A DNA stretch of 64,000 bases from contig NC_013081.1 of assembly GCF_000142805.1 (NCBI RefSeq), positions 62,001 through 126,000 of the forward strand. Direction: 5' to 3'. Made by a program: the position numbers and the translations under genes. Below, one piece after another: positions 26,552 through 35,461 of this stretch; the first letter of the stretch is position 1, and the number at the start of each line of letters is the position of its first letter. The DNA is from Lachancea thermotolerans CBS 6340 (Eukaryota; Ascomycota; Saccharomycetes; Saccharomycetales; Saccharomycetaceae). The notes under the pieces were generated by a model. It ran no database searches and was not told the origin of the DNA. It worked only from the letters and a program-made list of their open reading frames with translations.

Positions 26552-28186
26552 TTATAACACGGGACCTGCAGAGATGACATCTGCCGACGCGCGGTCTTGG
26601 TATTTCTTGAAGTTTTCGGTGAAGAGTTTGGCCAGAGCCCCCACACGGTGTTTGTACTTTGTTTCTCCCTCGAACCAGTTCTTGGCAGGGTTCAGGATAT
26701 GCTCTGGCACGTTGTTCACATGGCGTGGTACATGCAGGCGGAAAGTTGGCAGCGTCTCGAAGTCCTCTTGGGCCAGTGAGCCGTCGTGGACGGCGTCAAG
26801 AATGGCACGGGTGTATTTAAGTGGACAGCGGTTTCCGCCATCCACGAAGCTGGCGCCGGTCCAGCCGGTGTTTATGAGCCAGGCGTTGGCTCTATGTTGA
26901 GACATCTTCTCCGCTAGCATTGTGGCGTACTTGAGCGGGTGAAGAGCCAGGAATGGTTGTCCGAAGCAAGAGGAGAAGGTTGCCTCCGGTTCCGTGACGC
27001 CTTCTTCGGTGCCAGCGACTTTGGAGGTGTAGCCGCTGATGAAGTGGTACATGACCTGTGCTGGGGTCAGTTTGGAAACAGGTGGCAAAACACCAGAGGC
27101 ATCGCAGGTCAGCAAGACTATGTTCTTGGGGTGCGAGTTCGCGAGGCAAGGGATCTTGGCGCTGGGGATGTACTCAATGGGGTATGCACAGCGGGTGTTT
27201 TCGGTGATTTCGCAGTCTTCGTAGTCCACCACGCGCGTCAGCGGGTCGTATGCAACGTTCTCCAGGACAGAGCCGAACTTGATGGCGTTGAAGATCTCGG
27301 GCTCCTTGGCCTCGGTGAGTCCTATGCACTTGGCGTAGCAGCCACCCTCGATGTTGAAGACGCCGTGGTCGGACCAGCAGTGCTCGTCGTCCCCGATCAG
27401 TTTTCTGGCAGGGTCCGCAGAGAGAGTGGTTTTTCCCGTACCGGAAAGCCCGAAAAACAGCGTCACATCCTGGTCGCGGATGCCCTGGTTGGCGGACGAG
27501 TGCAATGTCAGGACGTTGTGGTTGACAGGCATCAGGTAGAACATGACCGTGAAGATGCCCTTTTTCATCTCACCGGCGTACTCGGTGCCCAGAATGACCA
27601 TTTCCATTTTCTGGAAGTTGATCTCGACCGTGGTCTTGGATGTCATGCCGTCCGTGTGCGTGTTGGCCGGGAACTGGCCCGCGTTCCAGACCGTGAAGTC
27701 GGGCTCTCCGAAGTTCTCGAGCTCCTCCTTCGTGGGCCGGATCAGCATGTTCGTCATGAACAGCGCGTGGTACGCGCGCGCACACACCACGCGGATCTTG
27801 ATCCGGTACCGTGGGTCCCACCCCGCGTACGCGTCCACAATGTAGAGGTGGTCGCGCGTGCGCAGGTAGTCGGCCGCGCGCTCGCGGTTCACCAGCCAGG
27901 TCTTCTCCGAGCACTTCTTGTTGACCGGGCCCCACCAGATGTTGTGCGTCGAAGTGGGCTCGTCGACGATCCGCTTGTCCTTGGGCGACCGCCCGGTCTT
28001 GGACCCGGAGAACGCGATCAGCGCGCCCGACGACGCGATCGTCGTCTTGTTTTCCTTCAGCGCGTCCTCGTACAGCAGCGCTGCGGGCGCGTTGCGCCGG
28101 ATCGTCACCACTTCCTCGCCCAGCGCGAGCTCTTGTCTAATGTGGTCCTTGGCGGAGACGTGGTTTCTGGTCTTGGTTGGACTCAT
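26552..28186 (-). CDS. PCK1: Phosphoenolpyruvate carboxykinase (ATP)
   Basis: 544 residues (549 in S. cerevisiae). It converts oxaloacetate and ATP to phosphoenolpyruvate and CO2, the committed cytosolic step of gluconeogenesis. Motifs: P-loop FGLSGTGKTTLSADP (about 243-257), the metal/ATP block LIGDDEHCW, the PEPCK signature FNIEGGCYAKCIGL and the mobile-lid region following. The first 200 codons are very GC-rich at third positions, which creates a 432-codon antisense frame (26939-28237) that is an artefact. PCK1 is YKR097W, which in S. cerevisiae adjoins UBP11 and ESL2; here it lies between RRD1 and the YIL152W homologue, an interleaved ancestral position. Confidence 0.98.
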   Translation of the reverse strand: MSPTKTRNHVSAKDHIRQELALGEEVVTIRRNAPAALLYEDALKENKTTIASSGALIAFSGSKTGRSPKDKRIVDEPTSTHNIWWGPVNKKCSEKTWLVNRERAADYLRTRDHLYIVDAYAGWDPRYRIKIRVVCARAYHALFMTNMLIRPTKEELENFGEPDFTVWNAGQFPANTHTDGMTSKTTVEINFQKMEMVILGTEYAGEMKKGIFTVMFYLMPVNHNVLTLHSSANQGIRDQDVTLFFGLSGTGKTTLSADPARKLIGDDEHCWSDHGVFNIEGGCYAKCIGLTEAKEPEIFNAIKFGSVLENVAYDPLTRVVDYEDCEITENTRCAYPIEYIPSAKIPCLANSHPKNIVLLTCDASGVLPPVSKLTPAQVMYHFISGYTSKVAGTEEGVTEPEATFSSCFGQPFLALHPLKYATMLAEKMSQHRANAWLINTGWTGASFVDGGNRCPLKYTRAILDAVHDGSLAQEDFETLPTFRLHVPRHVNNVPEHILNPAKNWFEGETKYKHRVGALAKLFTENFKKYQDRASADVISAGPVL

Positions 28187-29204
28187 CTTAGCGGTTCCTG
28201 CGAACTTTGGAATTTTTTTGTAGAGGCTTCTCGATAGTTAGCTAACAATCCATGTACGATTGTAATGCTTGAGATACTGGAGGATGAGAAAGAGAAACAC
28301 ATATCTAATCCTGAAACCGCCCGCCTGTCTCAGTTAAATACGATTTTCCAAGCTCCGTGGTCTTCCCGCTTGTGGCTAGCTCCACTAAAGGGCCCGACCC
28401 GCCTCCCGACCTGCTCCGAACTGAACCCCGGACTAAAGTTTGTTATTGTTCTGTGTTTAGCGCCGTGAAGCCGCTTGTTTTCAGCTCCAATGGAACTAAT
28501 TAAGGGCCGCCAGGGTCTTCGGCAGGTACTTTGCCATAGTCACGGGGTCGTTGCCCCCGCAACTGACACCCGGACCTCTCCGAGAGCTCCGCAATCCTCC
28601 GTCGGTAGTGACAAGGGCTTCGAGATCGGCTCCGACGCGGACTTCCTGTGCCAGTGCCTCTTATTGTTCTCTGCTGGCGGTTTGCAAGCCCAGAGAGACG
28701 CGCTGGTGGCACAGGCGCTCAAGACAGTGCCGTTCGATGTTACGAGCGAGGAAGCTGTCGTTGCTTATGCGAGCAGTTGCGCCTTTGGCGCGATAGGGCC
28801 CTTTGGGCCGGGCGGTCGCCGCTTGGGGCTTCGGGCGCAGCCGGATCGGAGCGCTCAGCGATGAAACAGCAGACGAATCAGTTGCCGATCGCAGATGACG
28901 TAAGCAGGAGCGGCGGCGAGGGCGGCTGAGTACGTAAGCCGGCCTGTGGACCAAGAACCGGCTAGGCTCGATTATGTAAGCCGATCGCGTGACACTGGTC
29001 ATGTGATGGATTGCTACATTCGTCAACAGTTAGATATCACGTGATAAAGTTCTTGTGATCTCGTGATCTACGTCTCGTGACCACGTCCCGCCACCCAGAT
29101 CGCCTCCGACGAGCGCTCGTAGCCCATCACGGACAGACCCTCTGGACAAGACCGGATGCACCGCGGCCCTCAGCCATCGCAACTACGCAGCTCCAGCCGC
29201 AGGG
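28187..29204. other. Divergent PCK1/YIL152W intergenic region
   Basis: 1,018 bp, GC-rich from about 28500. On the PCK1 side: a 10-bp palindrome GTTAGCTAAC at 28237-28246, CCCCGGAC near 28424 (partial Mig1-like), and CTCCAATGG near 28484 (CCAAT plus an Adr1-type CTCCAA). I did not find a full Cat8/Sip4 CSRE. On the other side is a dense group of GTGAY/E-box sites (28986-29085). Short open frames here look like chance. Confidence 0.5.
29035..29046. promoter_or_regulatory. Perfect 12-bp E-box palindrome
   Basis: TATCACGTGATA, with core CACGTG at 29038-29043, matching the Cbf1/Tye7 consensus on both strands. It sits about 160 bp upstream of the YIL152W homologue, among related CGTGAC, CATGTGA and CGTGATC sites. 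Confidence 0.6.
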
Positions 29205-29852
29205 ATGACGCGCGAGACGCGCGCTCAGGACCGCGCCTCGAACGTGTTCAGGAACTTATCAACGCTCGCCTCCAAGGAGAGGAAGCCGCTTCAACCCCGG
29301 CCCGTGAACATTTCCCAGCTTGTGGCGTCTCAAAAGCTGCGCAGTCCTCCAAACACGCCGGCCTCCGCCAAGAGCCCCGCGAGCTTGCTGTCCAATGCCA
29401 TATCACGGTCCCGGCCCAAGAGCCACGACGGCTCGCTGAGGTCCGTCGCGCAGGTGATCGGTAGCGATTACCATTTGACGCCCACCAAGCCGCACTACCG
29501 CGCTAGGGCTAAGAAACGCTACGATCTCGCTTTTCCCGCCGGCAAGGCGCTCGTCAACAGACTGCTGAAGTGCGTCAGCGCTTTCGAAACCAACCGGCGC
29601 CTGCAGCGACACGGCCTATCCACGCACGAGTACGACAGAAAACTGCACGTGCAATACACAAAGCTTCTGTCGCCAACAGAGCTCCTGGCCGTGGCCGCCG
29701 GGCCCCTTGGCAGAGAAGTGCTGATACTGCACATGCTTCCTTCTACAAAGGACGCCGAGCCTAAGAGCGGCTCGCAACTTCTGCTGAGCTCCAACGCAAG
29801 CGCGCTGCTCTACCCCGGCCTGCGATGGTACTTCGAATGGCGGGTCATTTGA
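29205..29852 (+). CDS. YIL152W homologue, protein of unknown function
   Basis: 215 residues (235 in S. cerevisiae). No recognised domain. Residues 1-75 are basic, serine- and proline-rich and probably disordered. Residues about 85-140 (including RYDLAFPAGKALVNRLLKC) look helical, and the C-terminal part (about 140-215) holds the most structured stretch, with LLSPTELLAVAAGPLGR, and ends WYFEWRVI. Identification is by position between RRD1/PCK1 and ESL1 and by length and strand. Codons are GC-rich at third positions like the start of PCK1. It converges with ESL1, with 166 bp between stops. Confidence 0.75.
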   Translation: MTRETRAQDRASNVFRNLSTLASKERKPLQPRPVNISQLVASQKLRSPPNTPASAKSPASLLSNAISRSRPKSHDGSLRSVAQVIGSDYHLTPTKPHYRARAKKRYDLAFPAGKALVNRLLKCVSAFETNRRLQRHGLSTHEYDRKLHVQYTKLLSPTELLAVAAGPLGREVLILHMLPSTKDAEPKSGSQLLLSSNASALLYPGLRWYFEWRVI

Positions 29853-30018
29853 AGCAGCGCGCACGACGAAGAGGAGGAGCAGCATCAGCAGCGGCCGCAT
29901 GGCTACATATCGGGTGGGGTACGTTATGGTTACAATATATATCGTAAATGTGATGCAATGCCGAGAACACATAGGTATGCATTCAATTAATTCTTTTGGT
30001 TCTAAATGCTTCGTAAGT

Positions 30019-33000
30019 CTAGTTCGTGCAAGCGTGGTGCGCTAAGCCAATTTGGTTGCAAACAGCAAACATGAATCTGCTACTGAATGTTCGGATCCGC
30101 TGCGCGTGCGCTTTCAGGCGCATGTTTGTGTCATCGCTAACCAGCGCAATAAAGTGGAACGGCTCCTCCTCTGTTGTGGGAATGAAGTCGTGGCCTCCCT
30201 CTTTTGCTTGCGCATTTAAAGCTTCAAATTTGTTCTGCGCCTTGTAGACGGCCTCAATCACAAATTCGTCGACGTGGGAGCGCCACGTTATCTGCTCTTC
30301 AAACTCTAAATGCTCTTCAAGGTGCGTCGCGACGTTGCCTGTGAAACGTAAAGGCAAAAGTCTCTTCTCACTGTAGAGCTGGCGCACAGTAATCACGGCT
30401 CTTGTAGCGGCTTCTACTACGCTTTCGTCCTTCGACTTCCTCAAAAACCGCAACTCCTGGAAGGTGGTCAGGCATATCGCAAATCTCAGCACCCCATTTG
30501 TTGCCAGCTTGTAAACATGGGCAAAATGCCTCAACCAAGAAGTTGCATCCGGAACGAAGTAGGACACGCCGCTATCACAGTTACACGATAAATCGCCAAA
30601 TGGGAACTTCATATCATACGTCTGTTCGATAAATTCAGGGTTCATACATGTATCAAGCCACATCCTCTCCATCTTGTCGAGTTCTTTTATCTGCGGATTA
30701 TCGGCTTTATTCAGCTCGTCTGATCTCGAGTAACGTTCCGTATTGAAGTCGTCCCCACCATGTATTGGGCCCTTTTCTAAGCTTCCGGAGGTATACAAGG
30801 AGCATGTTATTAGCGTGCCGGTTTTGTTGAAGCACGTGTGGTCGGCATGCAGTTGTCTGTAACCGGGAAGCTCGAACAAGCTCTTTCCTTCCAGCATGCT
30901 TTGACCGGGAGGAGCATTTGGATCAAGGTTCCTCTCACTGATGTTTTCAAATGCCGGCATCTGGGTGCTTATAAGCGCGTAGCTCTCCGAGTCGACAGGA
31001 GGATCTTCAAACTTAAAGCAAAAGTTTTGGAGGGGATGTCCCGCCGCTAACGATCGTCTCGATTGTAGGGGAACTGAGGCCAGTGTTAGGCCCATATTGA
31101 ATTCTTGTGCAATGCCCTTGAAAATAAAAACTAGGCGGCAAGCACGCTTCCAAAATCGACTTCCCGTCTCATCGTCTTCATCAAAGCAGATGCCGTCAAC
31201 GGGCATATCCCCAAACATATGATCTTGAACGCTGTTGTATGTAGCACCTTCGTCCACAACGTCAGATTTGTCAGAAATAACATCGAACCAGAGAGCGCCC
31301 CAACACTTCCAAACCTCCGGCAAGTCTTCGTTCTGACTAAAGTGATCAACCAGTGTGCGGACATCCACGCTATCAAACTGTTCGCACAGGTTGTCAATGG
31401 ACGACGTTTTCCATGCATTGTCGAGAGCAAACGCTATAATCATGTTCAAAAAATTGACAATACTGTTCCATGGAAAAACCTGTCTACACAGTGCGATCCA
31501 AAAATCCTTGAGTTCTGGGCTAGGCAATTCGTCTATCCTTATCGCTAACGAAAGCAGAAAGTATGCCCATGGAAGCAAATGTGCAGCCGCTGAAACTAAG
31601 GGCCCGTGTAAAAACTTTTGAAGCACAACAGCACTGCATTTGATGGAGGTCGTATTGATGTGACTCAATGATTGCTGCCAGATAGCGAGATCTGTGGGAA
31701 ATTCATAAACAAACCTGGGCGAGTCAACGCTTTCCAGGTACTCAATAGGCGAAGTTGGAGAGGGAGCTTCCATTGAGGTGAACGAATTTGAGCTCTTAGA
31801 CTTCCGTCTCTCTTTCCTTTCCTTACGTTCCTTGAGGAATTTAGGTAGTTCGAATAGCAAGGCGAATGGGTTTTTGGGGTTGCCAAAACCCACCATCTGC
31901 AAAATATGGGATTCTGCAAATGCTGGCGCGTGTCTGAAAAAATATTTTGTCCTTTCTCCATCTTGTAGAAATATAGCCTGATGGCTAAAGTAGTCTGTGT
32001 TGTTGGAAGAAATCCCAAATTTATTCTGGAAAAACGAGAGAACAACTTTTTGTAACTCTGGGCTTTCGAGAAAGCTAGAAAGCAGCATAACCTCACTGTG
32101 TTTCAGGTACTCAACCATCAGAGAATTTCTTTGGTTGCCGCCATTCCTTTCAGCAAATGCTCGTTGATAAATATTATCAATAACCAGCTGCATATATTGT
32201 TGCGATGGGATGAAGGTATCGCGGCAGAAGACACTTTTGCCCAGGTTCACAAAAGCTTCGAGTGTATTTTGTTGTACTGTGGACATGTGGTAGTATAGTT
32301 TTCCGTGTCCAAAAATATGCGAAAGAGCTTGCGTGTACCAGTGCTCGGCGCTTAGTTTCCAGTCAATAAAGCCTGACGGATAAAGTGCGATTGCCATACG
32401 AGACAGGTCTCCCAATCTTTCTAACCAAGGCGTCGCAAACTTCTGCGGCATATCCCCTAGCATGTTTGAAATAGATATGAAGACGTGTGTAATAAACTGG
32501 CAACAAACCTCGGGATCCATGAAATTTGAAAAGTTCTTAAGCACATCTAAGAAAGTGATAGTCCCATGAACCCAGAGCCTTCTCTCTATTCTGTAAATGT
32601 TGACAATTTCCTGGCCTATTAAAAGGTCTTGCTCGGGTTGAGATGGTAGTAAAGCCGTAGTGATGAAGGCAACATAGTTGTTGATAAGCTCGGTGTTGAC
32701 CTTGTAAATTATCCAAAGGTTTTTGAGGTCCGTAGTCTGGGAGTGGGTGAGCTGTGAGCACCGCTCCTGAAGTTCAACTTCTTGTTTAACAATGTTGCGG
32801 TAGATGTCTTGTAGTTTTTGCACGAGTGCCTGACTCGTCTGACTGGATGTTTGGCCCGCAGCAGGAGTGTTTTCATTGGGATTGTTGTTGTTATTATCGT
32901 GATCATTGCCTCTATCGTTACGCCCGGTAAGCCCACCGGAATTCACGGGAGCTCGCGCTTCACCGCTTTCGGTCTGCGCAGCATTATTAGGAACACTGTG

Positions 33001-33465
33001 CTCGGAATAAGCGGGCGCGTTTCCTGCGGGGGCCCCCGGTACAGCAGATGCTGTTTGTATGCAATTAGAAAATGTTTGATGCTGATTTTTGGAAGCAAGA
33101 TCACAGCCCCGCATCTTGCAGTTATGATCCGCGCTTGAATCCATGCGGGGGTCTATGCATATGTCCGAAAGTCTGACGCTGCTGTTCTCGTTCTCGACTG
33201 CGGCGGCCTCTAAATTGGACGACGAAGTTGTCGGCATATAAGACGGCGATTGTGCATCCTTGCGCCGCACAGGTGACCCCCCGCTGTCTAAGAACAGTGC
33301 GGCCGCCGCAGCAGCCGCGCCCGATATACCAGACCCGAGTCGCCGCTTGTTCACCCCGGAACCCATGTAGTCGCAAGAGCGTGAATGCTGTCGCTTCTGC
33401 TGCGCAGGGGAAGCCTCTACATTCACACCCGAAATCCCTGTCGGTATATCTCTCATGAACTCCAT
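30019..33465 (-). CDS. ESL1: Est1/SMG-like protein with C-terminal PIN domain
   Basis: 1,148 residues from the ATG at 33465 (the open frame runs five codons further to a TTG). The N-terminal ~215 residues are disordered and N/S/Q-rich. A 14-3-3-like TPR region follows (about 215-650, for example LKNLWIIYKVNTELINNYVA). The C-terminal PIN nuclease-like domain (about 985-1148) shows FAICLTTFQELRFLRKS, DEFVIEAVYKAQ and LVSDDTNMRLKA, with acidic residues at the usual metal-binding places. Esl1 and Esl2 of S. cerevisiae (YIL151C, YKR096W) are a duplicate pair related to Est1/SMG5-7 and have been linked to environmental-stress gene regulation. This is their single ancestor. Whether the PIN domain cleaves RNA is not known from sequence. 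Confidence 0.92.
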   Translation of the reverse strand: MEFMRDIPTGISGVNVEASPAQQKRQHSRSCDYMGSGVNKRRLGSGISGAAAAAAALFLDSGGSPVRRKDAQSPSYMPTTSSSNLEAAAVENENSSVRLSDICIDPRMDSSADHNCKMRGCDLASKNQHQTFSNCIQTASAVPGAPAGNAPAYSEHSVPNNAAQTESGEARAPVNSGGLTGRNDRGNDHDNNNNNPNENTPAAGQTSSQTSQALVQKLQDIYRNIVKQEVELQERCSQLTHSQTTDLKNLWIIYKVNTELINNYVAFITTALLPSQPEQDLLIGQEIVNIYRIERRLWVHGTITFLDVLKNFSNFMDPEVCCQFITHVFISISNMLGDMPQKFATPWLERLGDLSRMAIALYPSGFIDWKLSAEHWYTQALSHIFGHGKLYYHMSTVQQNTLEAFVNLGKSVFCRDTFIPSQQYMQLVIDNIYQRAFAERNGGNQRNSLMVEYLKHSEVMLLSSFLESPELQKVVLSFFQNKFGISSNNTDYFSHQAIFLQDGERTKYFFRHAPAFAESHILQMVGFGNPKNPFALLFELPKFLKERKERKERRKSKSSNSFTSMEAPSPTSPIEYLESVDSPRFVYEFPTDLAIWQQSLSHINTTSIKCSAVVLQKFLHGPLVSAAAHLLPWAYFLLSLAIRIDELPSPELKDFWIALCRQVFPWNSIVNFLNMIIAFALDNAWKTSSIDNLCEQFDSVDVRTLVDHFSQNEDLPEVWKCWGALWFDVISDKSDVVDEGATYNSVQDHMFGDMPVDGICFDEDDETGSRFWKRACRLVFIFKGIAQEFNMGLTLASVPLQSRRSLAAGHPLQNFCFKFEDPPVDSESYALISTQMPAFENISERNLDPNAPPGQSMLEGKSLFELPGYRQLHADHTCFNKTGTLITCSLYTSGSLEKGPIHGGDDFNTERYSRSDELNKADNPQIKELDKMERMWLDTCMNPEFIEQTYDMKFPFGDLSCNCDSGVSYFVPDATSWLRHFAHVYKLATNGVLRFAICLTTFQELRFLRKSKDESVVEAATRAVITVRQLYSEKRLLPLRFTGNVATHLEEHLEFEEQITWRSHVDEFVIEAVYKAQNKFEALNAQAKEGGHDFIPTTEEEPFHFIALVSDDTNMRLKAHAQRIRTFSSRFMFAVCNQIGLAHHACTN

Positions 33466-33823
33466 TAGACGCTCAGACAAAGCCCTGAACCGTCAAATTG
33501 AGCGCTACAAATTTTTGCTTCTCTCCCTGGCGCCTTCGGATTCGCGTCCAGCAATTTCGAAGTCTTTCTTTATTTGCCCGGAGCTTGACTCTTAAGGCTG
33601 CTTGATGTCGATCACCCCCAGCCAGTGTTTGGTTTCAACAAATTTTGCCACTTGTATAAAACTCAACTAATAAAATACATATCACGTGAATTAGGCTGAA
33701 CTCCAAAGCATGTGACTCTGAATCACGTGATTAAACTGAGAAGCTAGTCTTCGCTGCTAATGAAAGGTGTATTGCGAAAGGAACAAACCTCCAGGCTTAC
33801 TGGAAACTGTTTATGAGATTCAT
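33466..33823. promoter_or_regulatory. ESL1 promoter / PCC1 3' region
   Basis: 358 bp between the ESL1 ATG and the PCC1 stop, both on the minus strand. Its main content is three E-box sites within 50 bp, listed separately. Confidence 0.6.
33683..33732. promoter_or_regulatory. Cluster of three Cbf1-type E-boxes
   Basis: CACGTG at 33683-33688 (in ATCACGTGA), CATGTG at 33709-33714 (in GCATGTGAC) and CACGTG at 33724-33729 within the perfect 12-bp palindrome AATCACGTGATT (33721-33732). All fit RTCACRTG or its close form. They lie 220-270 bp upstream of ESL1. No CDEIII-like TTCCGAA follows, so this is not a centromere. Confidence 0.6.
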
Positions 33824-34157
33824 TCAGTGACTGAATTCGTCTATTGTTTCGATGATTGTTTTGATGCTTTCAATTACGCTGCTGACGCCAACTCGCAGTA
33901 CACGGTCGTCAACACCCTCAAATGAGACGCAAAGGTTGTGCGCTTTGGAGCTATACTCAACGTGGAAGTCTTGTGGCTTCAGGATTGGGTCCGGTTTCAG
34001 GACTTTGACTGCAGTTTCTGCCTGCTTGGCAGTTTTAAAAGGTACTTCGAGGTATCTGAGGCTCTCGTGTTAGTATTTAGTTGAGCGAGGGGCTAAAATA
34101 TCACTGAAAAGACACATACAGTGTATACGCAAGATCTGATTGCCGCGTGCCCTTCAT
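33824..34157 (-). CDS. PCC1: KEOPS/EKC complex subunit Pcc1, spliced
   Basis: Two exons on the minus strand, 34157-34120 and 34055-33824, joined in frame to 89 residues (88 in S. cerevisiae). The product reads MKGTRQSDLAYTLYLEVPFK, then a helix (AKQAETAVKVLKPDP), then LKPQDFHVEYSS and DDRVLRVGVSSVIESIKTII. The last two blocks match S. cerevisiae Pcc1 almost residue for residue. Pcc1 dimerises and supports the KEOPS complex that makes threonylcarbamoyl-adenosine (t6A) on tRNA, with roles in telomere maintenance and transcription. It sits next to the ESL gene as YKR095W-A does to YKR096W. The S. cerevisiae gene is also spliced. No ATG-initiated frame longer than exon 1 exists without splicing. 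Confidence 0.93.
34056..34119 (-). other. Intron of PCC1
   Basis: 64 nt. Donor GTATGT (34119 leftwards), branch point TACTAAC at 34075-34069, acceptor CCTCAG ending at 34056. The short branch-to-acceptor distance is common in small yeast introns. The intron interrupts a leucine codon (CT|A). Confidence 0.92.
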
Positions 34158-34294
34158 GCCAAGCAGTTATGTAAGCGGGGCGTGTTTTCTTGTGCTTCTC
34201 GATGGAACGTAGGATTCGTTTTTCCTAATTTATCTTCAATGGATGAACGTATGTAATGTCATCTTGAATATTAACTATAGCTATACATGCAGCA

Positions 34295-35455
34295 ATGAAA
34301 CAGGTGGTCGAGGTTCCGCTTGTTAGCACCGCAAAAACGCAGTTTTGGGCTTGCGTGGAAACTGACGACAACAAGTATACGTCTTTTTCTCTCGTGAGCC
34401 GTCCCAACGAGTACGGGGATGCTTCTTTAGATCCGCAACTAACGCGGGGTCAGAAGGACATCTTGATAGTCGACTCGATAAAATCAGGCACTGGAAGAGA
34501 CTCGCGGAACAACTTTGGGAAGAATGTTTTGGAGCCGCTTTTTACCCTTCTGGGTATCCCGCATAAAGTGGTCAGGACTCAAGACAGCGACGCCGCTGGA
34601 CAATTAGGTCACACTTTTCAGCCATCCACTGAAAACACAATTTTAATATTTCTGTCAGGCGACACCACTATCTCAGAGTTTCTCAATGGCCTCAATCGAA
34701 GGGTTTTTGAAGGATTAAGGCACACTCTGAGTCTCGTGCCCCTTCCACTTGGAACTGGAAATGCATGGGCGAACTCATTGGGGCTTCGCTGTCCCGCAGC
34801 CTCGCTTTCATGTTTCCTCCAAGGCCAGTTGACACCCCGAAAGTTCCCGCTTTACAAAGCGACATTCCCAAACGGTTTTGAAATGATCTTTTTCATAATC
34901 CTATCAATCGGCTTCCACGCAAACCTGCTTCACCTATGTAAACAACAGCGTTTCCAGTCCCTCGGGGTCGAGAGGTTTAAAATTGCTAGCCTGGAAATTC
35001 TCCAGAAATACCCTTTGGAATATCGGCTGCAAGTCTCGGGCTTGCCTACACGCGATTACTCATACTTTGCTCTAATTAATACACCCAACTTGGAAGCAAG
35101 CTACAAGCCCTCCCCGCAATCGAACTCACTACATTTCCAGCTGCACGTTCTTGGGTACTCTTCTAAATTGCAGCAAGCCTCTTTGGTTAGCAAAATCATG
35201 AAAGGTTATTCAAATCGAGCGGGAGATGATATTAGCGGGGATGGAGTAATATATGAGCCTTACAATCATGCTTTAGAGGTTGTATTTGACCAAGTACCAG
35301 AAAATGTCTCTAACACTTACTTTGAGATATGCTGCGACGGACATTTATTGAATATGTTGTCTCTACAGCCACAGGACCAGAAGTTTGACGGCCGTATCCG
35401 CATTCAATTTCTCAAGAATTTTTCGTCTTTTGAGTTAAATGTTATGGTACCTTAA
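34295..35455 (+). CDS. Diacylglycerol/sphingoid-base kinase-like protein with altered glycine loop
   Basis: 386 residues. The layout follows the lipid-kinase (DAGK catalytic) fold: an N-terminal SIKSGTGRDS (about 61-70) in place of NPxSGxG, then ILIFLSGDTTISEFLNGL (about 116-133) in place of GGDGTxxEVxNGL, then VPLPLGTGNAWANSLGL (about 148-164), which is close to the family consensus. The C-terminal beta domain contains SGDGVIYEPYN and a CCDGHLL segment like the membrane-facing half of Lcb4/Lcb5. There is no signal peptide or clear membrane helix. The change of GGDGT to SGDTT affects the nucleotide loop, so activity is uncertain. I know of no S. cerevisiae gene at this place. Intact frame argues for a working gene. 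Confidence 0.7.
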   Translation: MKQVVEVPLVSTAKTQFWACVETDDNKYTSFSLVSRPNEYGDASLDPQLTRGQKDILIVDSIKSGTGRDSRNNFGKNVLEPLFTLLGIPHKVVRTQDSDAAGQLGHTFQPSTENTILIFLSGDTTISEFLNGLNRRVFEGLRHTLSLVPLPLGTGNAWANSLGLRCPAASLSCFLQGQLTPRKFPLYKATFPNGFEMIFFIILSIGFHANLLHLCKQQRFQSLGVERFKIASLEILQKYPLEYRLQVSGLPTRDYSYFALINTPNLEASYKPSPQSNSLHFQLHVLGYSSKLQQASLVSKIMKGYSNRAGDDISGDGVIYEPYNHALEVVFDQVPENVSNTYFEICCDGHLLNMLSLQPQDQKFDGRIRIQFLKNFSSFELNVMVP

Positions 35456-35461
35456 TATGGG

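Noticed and set aside
26939-28237. 432-codon open frame on the strand opposite PCK1
   Set aside because: It arises from high GC3 in PCK1, has R/V/D-rich composition without domains, and the sense strand is a perfect PEPCK.
33683-33830. Possible centromere because of an exact CDEI-like ATCACGTGAT
   Set aside because: No AT-rich CDEII of fitting length and no CDEIII core TTCCGAA within 200 bp.
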